Made by a program: the position numbers and the translations under genes | The notes under the pieces: generated by a model | Seen by the model: the letters and a program-made list of their open reading frames with translations, nothing else | Databases searched by the model: none | What the model was told of the DNA's origin: nothing | Part shown: positions 50,101 to 60,900 of the stretch, in pieces | Position numbering within the stretch: position 1 is the stretch's first letter | Layout of the letters: every line of letters starts with the position of its first letter | NCBI RefSeq assembly: GCF_949628265.1 | Contig: NC_088788.1 | Coordinates: 30,552,335-30,616,334, forward strand | Origin: Cloeon dipterum | Lineage: Eukaryota > Arthropoda > Insecta > Ephemeroptera > Baetidae | Length of the DNA stretch: 64,000 nucleotides | Reading direction: 5' to 3'

Positions 50101-53100
50101 ACCAGACCAAACCCAATTTAGTAAATTACTCCGCTTTTTTCTTTGAATGTTTTTCGAAAGTAAAAGTTTGTTATCGATGTTCCCAGCCTAATTGTTAACA
50201 GTCAGTCTAAATAGCGATTTTTCTTTTTAAAGAGAACCGAAAGAAAACAAAATAATTTATTATTTAAATAATTTTTTCGATTGTTTAAGCTTAAATAAAA
50301 AACACAAATCAAAACCAACTAGAGATAACATAATTGTTATATCTCGATTTAAACCCTATAGTGGACTGTGCCGGAGTGCGAGTTTCAACTCGAGCGGGCG
50401 CAGCTCCAACTGCGGCGACCCGGACGATATGTACTGCTCGGATGCGTCCCTCGAAGAAGACGTCATGGGCCTCAACCGAAAAGTGAGAATCCGTTCTAAA
50501 TTTTAAATATTCCTCCTTTTATCACACATATCTCTGAGGTATTTTTATTGCACTGGAAGCTTTACTGTTGCCGCAAGATTAGGGGATTGTTAATCATCCA
50601 TTCGTTTATCTCATTGATCTGACTCAGACATGTCAAAACAACACGCAACTGAAAGCTTTCCTCAAATCGCTTGATTTCCACACAACTGATAAGCGTGTAA
50701 AACCAGGTTTTGTAAGGCCTGGTGTTGTTGTGTCTTCATCTAGTACGCAAAACATTTTTCAACCTAACAAAATATGTTTAAGGGATATGGAATTTTCAAT
50801 TTTACATAAAGAATTTAAAAGAAACTCCGTCATAGAAATACCAGCAACCCATTTTAAAAGATAACTCTGACGTTTAAATGCTTCATCAATCCAATTAAAA
50901 GCTCGTCAATTCAATGTTTTGTCCTTTGATTGAGTTACGTGATGCAAGTAGTATTCCATTACTAGTCTCATAAGTTCTTTCCAGTGTAGGCTTCAGGCAA
51001 TGATGAAAATTTAGTGAAGCCTCTAGTACACCACACAGGCACGAACGATTTATTTAAGAACCACGCAGTAAAGTACGATAGTTACATGCACGGGATATTG
51101 TTATGGCAACAGGCGTTTTCACGAGAGCGGGCAGATAAGAAAAGTAATAATTGTTAGCCGCGCAGTGAGCTTGTTTCTATTTGCGGACGTGAGATGAGCG
51201 GCGCGGCGCGACACTAAAAGTGAATCACGCAAAAAACAAAGCCCCTTTTTTCCCTAATACAGCTCTGTTCTCCCGCCTCACGCACTCATCTTCGTTAGCA
51301 CGTGCACGCGCGGGCCCACGTGACCCCTGACCCAGGGGAACGGCGGCGGGGGAGGAGCCCCTCTCTCCCCGCTCGCGGTAAGCGCCTCAGTAGTGTAGAG
51401 AGCGACTGCCGCGAGTGACGAGTGGCATGTCGGCGCCGCCGCCGCCAAAGCCATGGACGACGCCGACGACGACGCCGTCCCTGAGATGGAGATGGACATG
51501 TGGGAGGGGCAGTTCGAGTTCTTCGGGCCCCTCTTCCCCAACGTGCCCCCGGCGCCGGGCGCCAACGGGGGTGCTAAGGCGCCGCGCCTCGCCCACCAAG
51601 TGAGTGGCGGCCCGCCGGAAGCGGCTAATCGTGAATCGTGACTCCTGAAAATTCGTGCATTTCCTCTTTCCTTCTGAAATTATAGTGATTGGCTTAATTC
51701 AATTTTAAAAAATAGCTTATCGAAAAGGGGCAGAAATTGGATTATTTTGAACGGAAAGACTGGTGAAAGGAAAAACCGAAATTCATTATTAGTCTTAACT
51801 TTGTGTGGGTGGTTGATTCATGATAACGTCTTATTATGAAAAACTACATTTTAGTTTCGCTCTTAAATTTTTTGTTGAGCTGTCAAAGAAATCAAAATAT
51901 AAATATTAGACATATATATTAGAAGAATGGGCTATTCTTGACAGATGACAAGAAGGCTTCTGAAATTTCTCATCGCAGCTTGAAATGAACTTTGAGATAA
52001 TTTTTCATTCTTATATTTTATCATTTTTGCACAAGATTAAAGTCCAATGAAATTATGTTGCTGACGTTCGCTCTACTTTGCAGTTAAAAATTATTGAGTC
52101 CATTTAATCTATTTATAAGCGTGAGATACACTTTTTACTAATAGCATATCTGCTCAAATCTCGGTTTGTGTTTTGACTCGGGGAATTTTATTTGTAACGT
52201 CCTTGGGCCCAATTGAGACGCTTGGCTCTCTGCACTCAACGCGTCACACTCACTTCACTGACATCATCTTCCTCCCCGTTGTCTGCTGTCTGTACTCCAT
52301 TACTTGCGCGCCTCTTGTACAAATGCCTAAAAAATGCCTGAAATTTTCCTGAAGGAAAGCAGTGCATAATGTCCCTGCTCCTTTGGTGCCTGTCCATTTT
52401 GTTGTTCCTGTTAATCCTGATTTTCAAACAATCGCGGAAAATTGTGAGACAATCTCCGGCCTCTATGGAATTCTAAATTTATCATTTTCCTCATAGTGGT
52501 GTTCATCGTTGAGCTTACTAACGCAGAAAATTTGCTCCCTCGTCATCTCGTCTCGAGCCACGTGATTATTTTTATCTCTGCTCCATGTGTGCGTACGAAC
52601 AGTGTATTTGCTGTATGCGCAGCGGTATGGCCGATTTTGATGCCAACTTGCTGACTTGAAGAGCGCCGCTCGAAGCCGCGCATTAACAACCCTTTGCCAA
52701 GCGCTGCGGGCTTTGCGTCAAAACTTCAACGACTTCTAAACACACATGTTGGAGAAAATAGACCGGCCTGTTCGCTTCTCCATTTTTAATCTGAGCCAAC
52801 TGAAAATTCAACATAGATACTGCTGCTCTGAAAACCAATACTTTATGGTTTTAAACTGATGATAAATGAGTACAACAGCAACCGTTTTTCCATTTAAAAC
52901 AAAGCTCTCTTAATTGTCAACAAGATTATTTTTCGTAAACCTCGTTGAAGTTATTTTTCTGTTAAATTTATTGATGATAAACAAAATTTGGGGAAATATC
53001 ACAATGACAGTGTTAGCTAGGAAAATTACCTTCTCATAATTAGGAATTAAAAGCATTTTTTATTAATGCCCAGTTAATAAATTGACCAATAGCAATATTT

Positions 53101-54875
53101 TCTTTGTTGTACACGTAATAGTGATAATAAAAATGATTGATTTTTTGATAACCTGTTGGCCTTAAAATCAATGTTCCTAAATTGTGCGAATATTTCAGGT
53201 GCATATGCTGCAGCAACAAGTGTCGGCACTGGCAGACACGCAGAATACGAGCGACGACCGGTACGGCAGGGTGCGTCACGAGAACGCCCTTCTGCAGGCG
53301 CGCCTCATGATCCTGGAGGAGCAGGTGCGCGAGGAGCAGGCCAGGTCAGAGCAGCGTCTGCAGGAGGAACAGCGCCGCCACAAAGACCTCGCCTCCCGTC
53401 TCGAGAGGGAGAAGCAGCTGGAACTCGAAAACAGCGCCATCAGGTAACTTTCAAATAAATAAATAAAATGTACAATCGTCAATTTTTAAATTCAATGCAT
53501 ATTTCTAGATTCATATTTCTCTATATCTAATAAAACTTTTAAAAGCACAGCATTGTATGCTTTAATTAATTAATGTAATGATCAAGCTTTTTTATGAATC
53601 TTACAATTTGCCCAAAATTTCGCTCTAGACAGCATAATACTCCCATTCATTCCTGTAGTTTTTAATAATAGCCAAGTTTATCCTGCCAAATTTTGCATTT
53701 TAAAATTAGTATTAGTACTATGTGAATGCTATTTAACTAAGTGAAAGTTTATGTTAAATAATAAAACTTGTTTGTTGCAGACTGCAGGCGGCTGAGAGGC
53801 GCGTGGAAAGTTTAGATGAGGAGGTCAAACGACTGCGGGCCCAATTGGAGCGGGCAGCTGAGAGCCGCCAGGTTGCTGAGGATGCGTCCCACGAGGCGGA
53901 GATGAGAGCCCAAACGCTCAGAGAGCAGCTTCTGGAGACCCAGGAGGCAGCCGCCAAAACGAGAATCGCCCTCGAGCAGCAACTCGCCGACACAGCTCAG
54001 GTATTACTCGCAGTACAAAAACTAAAAAATAAACCCCATCTCTCAATTCAATTCTTTTAAAACCTTAGGCATAAAGTTACACAAACAAGTAAGCCATCTC
54101 AAAAGTTCTTTCTTATCAACTATTTTTTTCAACTATAAATTAAACATTGGTATGCTTTTTTTGTAAATAATAAGTAACTTAGCTATCAGAAAATCAAACT
54201 AAATAGAATCATACTCTTCTGTAAAAATGGCTTGTAGTTTGAAATTGTCCTGCTTTCCAGAGTTTAGAGGAGGCGCGGCTGGAGGCAGCAGAGACAGCTC
54301 AAGGGCGGCCTGTCTCGCCAGGGCGCCACCCTGAGCTGGAGGAAGAAGCCCGCTGCCTGAGGGAAGAGGTGCGTACCCTGAAAGAAGCGCTGGAAGAGGC
54401 GCAGGCCCAGCTATTGGGCCGAGGCCTTGAGCAGGGACGCAACCTTCTTGGAGAACCTCAAGGGGGCCCTTCCCTCGCTGATGAACTCGACGAAATGTCC
54501 TCAGACAAGGTTTGTTTCTTTCTTTGTTTGGAATTTGGTATTTTTTTAACTAAACTTTATTTGACTCAAAATATATTAATTTCTTTAGTCAACAAAAATA
54601 CAATTTTTAAAATCTTCATCAACTTCCCAACGGCTGATTAGTTTAGACACTTACCACACTCCCATTAAACCATGCTGAAAAATGCAATGTAAAATTTTTC
54701 AAGTAACGCCAGTCTTTAATTATTATTTTTTGCTATGCAGGTGCGATTAGCTCTGAGGGAGACGCAAGAAGTGAACATGCAGCTGCGTGCCTACATCGAC
54801 GGCATGTTGCTGAGCATCGTTGAAAACTACCCCCAATTGCTTGAGGTCAAGACTGCCGCGGGGTCACTCAAGTGA
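47185..54875 (+). CDS. nuf: Nuclear fallout, Rab11-FIP3/FIP4-type effector (long isoform)
   Basis: Exons: 47185-47333 (exon starts near 47163), 47573-47662, 47721-47795, 48137-48184, 48239-48292, 49930-49974, 50362-50482, 53199-53443, 53781-54000, 54261-54509 and 54741-54875. This gives 476 residues with consistent phases. The protein is expected to bind Rab11-GTP and carry recycling-endosome vesicles, as Nuf does during cellularisation and cytokinesis. The N-terminal part is Ser/Pro-rich and low in structure, with [13 protein letters not shown]. Residues about 155-194 carry the family block [10 protein letters not shown]...[14 protein letters not shown]. From residue 195 a long heptad coiled coil runs to about 410. 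The last 44 residues contain the Rab11-binding domain signature [19 protein letters not shown]. The ATG at 47185 follows an in-frame stop at 47167. EF-hands found in vertebrate FIP3 were not seen. Confidence 0.9.
51180..51452 (+). promoter_or_regulatory. Internal promoter and 5' UTR of the short nuf isoform
   Basis: A GC-rich block within the 2.7 kb nuf intron ends at the ATG of the alternative first exon. No TATA box was identified. The call rests on composition and on the splice-compatible coding exon that follows. Confidence 0.5.
51453..54875 (+). CDS. nuf: Nuclear fallout, short isoform from an internal first exon
   Basis: A separate first exon at 51453-51599 encodes 49 residues starting [20 protein letters not shown] and ending at CAA|GTGAGT in phase 0. 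This is the phase needed by the shared exon at 53199. Joined to 53199-53443, 53781-54000, 54261-54509 and 54741-54875 it gives 331 residues. The product would keep the entire coiled coil and the Rab11-binding end but replace the Ser/Pro-rich N-terminus and the SFNSSGRSS block with a short acidic, aromatic leader. The surrounding 51180-51600 is GC-rich, unlike the intron around it, as expected of an internal promoter. Confidence 0.72.
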
Positions 54876-55154
54876 CCCCCGCCCCCTCTGAAGCATCACA
54901 GCCTGAGGTGCCGGACTGAAGGGCCAGAATCTCACTCCCGAGTGCAAAAGCAGTGATAAGAAAGAGTGACATTTAATATAAGGATTCTTAAAAGTAAAGA
55001 ATACCAGTGAGTACCTTTTTTAACACGATGAGCGTTTCCGTTCGAAGAACTTGGAAAAAGAAATCGCCAAGAGAAGACCGCAAAAAGTGCAACTTATTTG
55101 ATTAATCAACAAAGGTAACAGCTATCGTTCGCGCCCTGTGTACTGATCAGTTGG

Positions 55155-55160
55155 AATAAA
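55155..55160 (+). terminator. Polyadenylation signal of nuf
   Basis: AATAAA lies 280 bases beyond the nuf stop codon, and a GT-rich stretch follows. Confidence 0.6.
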
Positions 55161-55513
55161 TTAGTTTATCTCTTGTTGATGATGAAATATAAAAGCAAAC
55201 ATTTCAAATGCAGTGTTTGATTTGTCAAATATACACCGCAATGTTTTTCTTATCAAGGAGAAAGGTGTGGTTGGCTTTAAATTTTTATAATTTTAAATAC
55301 TATCTTCTTTCCAGTGAGGAAATGTAGAGTTTCTCATCTTTGCGCTTCTTGCATTCCATTCTGACCCAGAACAATCTCTTCAGAATAAAAGAAAGCCGTT
55401 TTACTTTCTAAGTTTCAAAAAATATGACAGATAAGAGGGGTTTTCATAGCTCTTTTGGGAACTGCAACTTTAAGAAATTACGGAAATTATCTCAGTATGT
55501 ATATTACAACATT

Positions 55514-55519
55514 TTTATT
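55514..55519 (-). terminator. Polyadenylation signal of the cuticle protein gene
   Basis: AATAAA on the minus strand about 90 bases beyond the cuticle gene stop. It faces the nuf signal at a distance of about 350 bases, so the two transcripts end tail to tail with little or no overlap. Confidence 0.55.
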
Positions 55520-55604
55520 CAGACTTGCATAAAACTGCAAAACATGTCAGATCCCAGTCTCGTATGTCTGCTGCGATGAATGCGCGCTTGATATCCCGTT
55601 CCAC

Positions 55605-56916
55605 TCACACCCTCTGGTCGCCAGGTATGACCCTGAATCCGAGGTGGTCAGCTACGTACCTGACGCTGATAGTGTTTCCCTCTGGCGTGATGTAGCTGTA
55701 AGCGCCCCGTTTGACTACCACCACATCCTTGCCGTCAGTCGTAGGCACCAACTCACCCTCCATATAGACCTGAGTGCCGTCAGCGCTGCGGAACCTACAA
55801 GAAATTTCAAGAACTAAAAACGGTACCTCAAAGGACGTGATCATCAATTCTTTGAATTAACTAAAAATATATTCAACTAAAAAAACTCGTCAGGTATAAA
55901 TGAGTTTTTATTGGGAAAATTGGAACAGCATGTGTTACAGTATTGGACTCTAATTGTATGAAAAGGCCATCTTGATATTTTATTTTCTGATTTGATGATT
56001 TACCTGATTTGTGCTAACCATACATATTAAAAATAGAATAACAAATTTTTCTAATTCTTACAAAAACTAATAAGGATAAAAAATTTTAACGTTCATTCAA
56101 ATAAAAAAATGGAAAAACTAATGGGATAGAGTGTATACCCTGAGGAAAATCGTCCTTCCGGAGTCTTATCAAAGAACTGGTCGCCTGGGTTGATCTGCGG
56201 CGGTGCCACCGGCGCTAGAGAGCCGACGCCAGGAAGAGTAGGTACCAGGCTGGGACGGGGTCTCAGGCTCGGCAAGAGCGGCAAGGGGGCTAGACCTGGT
56301 CGGGGGGCCGCATTCGGTGAGGGGACGTCACTCGGCCTCAAAGGTACCACTGGCAACTGTGGGGTCGGCTGTAGCGGAAACTGACGCCTTATTGGAGAAG
56401 ACTCCGAAGATCGCAGCTTCTGAGCTGCTGTCTCGTGCTCCACGGCAGGCGCCGCTGCGCATACGCTCTAAAAGGGTTTAAATCCTTTCGATGTATTTAA
56501 AGGGGATACATTTGTTGGTACACTAAAAAAGCCTGAGTAAAATAGTTGTTAAAATGGTTTAGGCATCTAAATTATTTTATTTTGCTAAGGTTTTAAAATA
56601 TTGACGCCATAGCATTATATTATTCTACATAAAAAAACTACTTTTAAGTACAATGAAGCGTAAGTTTATTATTTATAAAATCTTAAGGAATTTAATCTCA
56701 AAAGAATAACTGTAGGTTCTTCTCGAGAGATTGATGCTAAATCAACCCAACAAGTATCCTTGCCAAGATGGTCTAAAATTAAGTATGTTTTTAAATTTGA
56801 GAAAAAATTTGCCAGAGTTTAAATGATTTCTCTCAATGTTAAGAAATAAAAATGGAAACATTTACACAAAAACTCACAACAAGAGCGACGACGAGAGAGC
56901 ACTTTGCGGCAAACAT
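55605..56916 (-). CDS. RR-1-type chitin-binding cuticular protein
   Basis: Three exons, 56916-56878, 56467-56139 and 55794-55605, give 185 residues in consistent phase. It is a secreted structural protein expected to bind chitin in the procuticle. Exon 1 encodes only 13 residues of signal peptide (MFAAKCSLVVALV), and the second exon continues with SVCAAAPAVE. This tiny first exon is the usual arrangement in cuticle genes. Exon 2 is proline-rich (about residues 40-105). The chitin-binding (Rebers-Riddiford) domain occupies about residues 110-185. Its core GAYSYITPEG, six residues, Y-V-A-D, two residues, G-F matches the RR-1 consensus, except that valine replaces the usual Ala/Pro after the last aromatic. 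There is no long tail after the domain. Confidence 0.9.
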
Positions 56917-56955
56917 CCTGCAGACGGAATGAGTGTGACGGCCTCCGGGGGCGGC

Positions 56956-56963
56956 CTTTTATA
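56956..56963 (-). promoter_or_regulatory. TATA box of the cuticle gene
   Basis: The minus strand reads TATAAAAG 40 bases before the ATG. An initiator-like CTCATTC with its A at 56930 lies about 33 bases from the start of the TATA box. This spacing predicts a 5' UTR of only about 14 bases. Confidence 0.75.
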
Positions 56964-57485
56964 TTTTTTGTGGTCCTGCTGCATTGGCAAACTAAAGAGG
57001 GAGAGGCGGCTCTTTCTCTTCTCGCGGCCGGTGCATCGCATTTCGCACACGAGCAACCTTTGAACTAATTATAAAATCGAGAGAAAATTTGGCTCTTCCT
57101 ACAATTAGATAAGCACTTCTGGATAACAGCTAGAATGTGTAAACATTCTGGCTCGCGTGAGTTCAGCCAAGTGCTAGAGCCCAAGGTGGTCTCACTGCAG
57201 TTGCATGCTTACACTTGTGCAGCCTTGCATTCACATTTTTTGACAACCGTAGACGTCAAACTAATAATTATTATGCTCTTTTGCGTGCGCGCATATAATT
57301 AATTCTGATAATCGTTTTATTTGGTGTTTTAAATGTGAAATTTCACCCAGTTAAATGAAATTTTTTCTTAACCATTTTCATCACAATGTGGGATTTCGCA
57401 GAAAAAAATTGGTTCATATTTAATAAAATTCTCTTTTATTTTTACAACATAAAAACGCAAATTCAGCAGCTGAAATTAGAAGAGA

Positions 57486-57491
57486 TTTATT
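57486..57491 (-). terminator. Candidate polyadenylation signal of the JmjC gene
   Basis: AATAAA on the minus strand about 440 bases beyond the stop codon. Another copy lies at 57435-57440. The intervening sequence is AT-rich 3' UTR-like DNA with no other open frame of note. Confidence 0.4.
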
Positions 57492-57926
57492 CATCTCTTT
57501 AACTTGACACATAAAGAAAACCAAATTATTTCCACATAATTGATGTTTTTCGTCCAACAACTTTATAAAATTGACAAAGTACAAAAGTCACAGCAACAAT
57601 ATGCAATGTATTTGCAAAGTGTTTTATCACTCTTTCAACTTTAACATATAAAAGACGAAAACAGTAGGAGGATTCTATCGGACATAAAACTAATATAATA
57701 CTAAGCGAAGTTAGCAACAGTCTAGGAATATAAGCTACAGTCGCGGCCTTGATCGGCGGCAACAGGTTGGAACAATTTATCAGACTAATTCGCGTTTGAT
57801 TACATTAATGCCGTTTTCGGCGCTTTTGGCACTCGCGCCCATCTTCATTTGGCACTTTCTTTCACTGCAGTTTCTTCTTATGGAAGCACTTTGGCTTTTT
57901 TCTTTCCAGGCACGTAATAGTCGTCC

Positions 57927-60900
57927 TTAGCCATATTCAGAGCCTATGGTGATGCTCAGCTCACCTGGATTTACAAAGGTGTCGTGGTACCATTGATTTG
58001 TGTCTATTAGAACTGGAACCAAAGAAAGAATCAGTTTACATTTTTCTCTTAAACAATTTGGTTAAGTAAATCTCATAGAGTAAAAAAATACTTTTTTGAT
58101 GTAAAGCTTTCAGCCGTAATTGGTGGAAAATGTATTTACTACGATAAAACATTAAATGTTAATTCACAATTTGCTGTGTTTTTGTTTAAACTTTTAGAGC
58201 TCCTAGGTCAAAAAATACTTAATTAATTAATTAAAAAAACAGAAGAAGACAAAAATAAAATTTAGTTTCACTCAACATCAATAACCATTGAAAAAATGAC
58301 ATTAGAAGAAACACTACTAATTTGGCTTATCCCAATTTGCATTTATGTTTCATCTTGTAATTTTCTAACTCACCTATGTCTCCTTTGTTAACTGTTAAGT
58401 TGAATGAGGAGCACAAGAGTTCACACTCAGGCGGTGGCGCTAATCTCCACGTTTTGCTGCCTGAAATCTGCGCCTGCCATGATGGCCGAGAGACATAGTC
58501 CAGCTGCACAATAATCCAATAAAAATATGCAATTATTAAATCAAGAAAAGTGATTCAAAGTTGGTCACTCAATAAAAAATTTGATCTCTGAACATTGAAC
58601 AAGAAAATTATTTTACGCAGCACATGGTGCAAGAATCGGTACACAAATAGATATATAAGCAAAACATATTTTCTATATTAAATCTCATTTCAAACAAGTT
58701 TTTTTAAGCAGTAATTTATGATAATTTTTTATTAATACCATTAATCACGCAATAGACGTTTCTTTATTAAAAATATAATAGTCACTACTTGAAACTCTGC
58801 TAATTCTTACATGCATAGCTGCTCCTGGTCCTGGTCCACCCATGAAAATCCAATCAGTGGCTGAAATGTCCTCTGGCAAAAATTCCGGTCGCTGATAGTG
58901 GCGCCTCAGTTCCTCAGCCACTCGTGGGTCGCAATTGCTCCTAAAAACGCAATTTAAAAGGAGCTTTATTATTTTAAATTCAATTCACACGGCGCCTTTT
59001 TACGAGAAAACTAAAACAAACAAAGCGTAGCGTTTTATCGAAATCGCAACTGTGCACTGTTTATTTCCAATCTTTCTGCTCTCTAAACATTGAAAAGTTT
59101 GCTGAGGCACGATAGAGTTGTGTTTATTAGTCTCCCGCGAGTGAAATAGATAATCTGTGCGTCCGAGATGGACAGATTTGGTGTAAGAGTTGCCCTTGCA
59201 ACCGCGCTGGAGATGAACGGCGGCGAGAAAGCAATAATACGTAAATTCGCTATTTTCATTATTCTGACGCGCCACACACACGTCCCTTTTTGGCCGCGGC
59301 GGCGTTATTTCTTATTCATCTCTGCTTCTCCACGTCACATGGGCACACACACTCACTGATCGCCGCCAACGAGTAGTGTGTGAGCGCACACACAAACGTC
59401 AAGCACGATGACGCAAGCCGGCGCTTTTGCTCCGAAGCAAATTCGTGTGTTCGCATATACATACAATAAAATGCAAACTCCTGCAGCGGAAGTTTTTATG
59501 GATGCGTTTTGGCTCAGATTTCAAAACGGATGTTGCATCATAGAGGCGGAGAGAGGTGCTTGCACTAACAATGATTGTCCCCGCTACATAAATAATGTCA
59601 ATCCTTTAGTTCCGGCGAATTTAAACAGATTCTTCACGAGCGGAATATAAAAGTTGACCGAAATCCGTTTCCAGATTATTTTCGTTATTTTCCATGCCCA
59701 CAGCATATTGCGTATTTTTTAGCAACCGGATATTTATCTTATGGTGACCACGATGCTCGAAAAGGAGACGGAAGCCCTTTGAAATCAGGTGGTTTTACGA
59801 GTGGTTTTGGTGTCTGAAAAAAGTAAAGACGCAAATGAGGGGAGCTGTTGAAAAAAGAGGGCTGCTACTTCCTGCTTCTCCTGTTTCAAATCTCGAAGCG
59901 TACGCAGAGAAACAATTTTCAAAACAAGCAGCGCTGTGAGCCATGTGCAGCTGAGGGTGCTTTCAAAGCAAGTCTATGAATGGACGAAAAAACTCTCCGG
60001 GCCTGATTATATGTAGCTTCCGGGAGCGTGAAAAAACCAGCAGCTTTTAATTTTCTAAATTTAGAGCTTCGACCGACGAGAATCAAATCAGCGAAGGCTG
60101 TTCAAGCTATTCGGCCGTCATCTAACTGTAAAGGCGAGTGACGACGGCGAAATATTTGCTGTGCGCTCCACGCCCAGCAGCGAGACTAATTAGCTGCCGC
60201 CTTAATTAGCATTGCACGCACATTTTTGTCAACTGGACACGAGTGCTGAATATACAAGTCTGCCTTTTCAGTTCCTATGGGATCATTGCACTTCCTACAA
60301 GTTGTTTTGAAATTGAATGTTCAATAATGCACCAACTCTTGGCACAATAAAAGTTAAGTCACAAAAATTTCTAGAATTTCGTAAATTTCAAATTACAATA
60401 GAGAAAACACAAACGCAATCTACAAGACACCACTAACAAATTGTTTGTCTATACTCTTTTTAAGTTTTTATAATTACAAATATTGAATGTTTTTATATTA
60501 CCTAAATAGCAAAAAAAAGCTATACATACTTTGATTCTGTTTCTGCACTGATGTTTAAGCACAAAAACACTAGTTTAATTTCAAAGCTTAAAGTACTTTA
60601 CAGATAAATAATTAAACTTATCTACAAAATAAATGGAGTTTGTTTTGAACTGAAAAATTAAATTAAAAAAATACCCGAGAACACCGCGATATTGATAAAA
60701 AATTGAAACCAAACAATTTTATTCAGTTTTACGTCAACCTCTCAATAAATAGATGACGATGATAAAAATAACCCTCAAAATAAATTTATTTCCCATGTTG
60801 ATAGCTGCTGAATCCCACGAGCAAAAATATTGAGCAGAAAAAAATGAACTCCAATAAATAATTATTTAATAAGTTTTCGTCAAGCGAAATTTCCACCCAG

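Noticed and set aside
59408-59650. 80-codon plus-strand frame inside the JmjC intron
   Set aside because: It has no signal peptide, domain or supporting promoter signals; its length is within chance expectation for this stretch.
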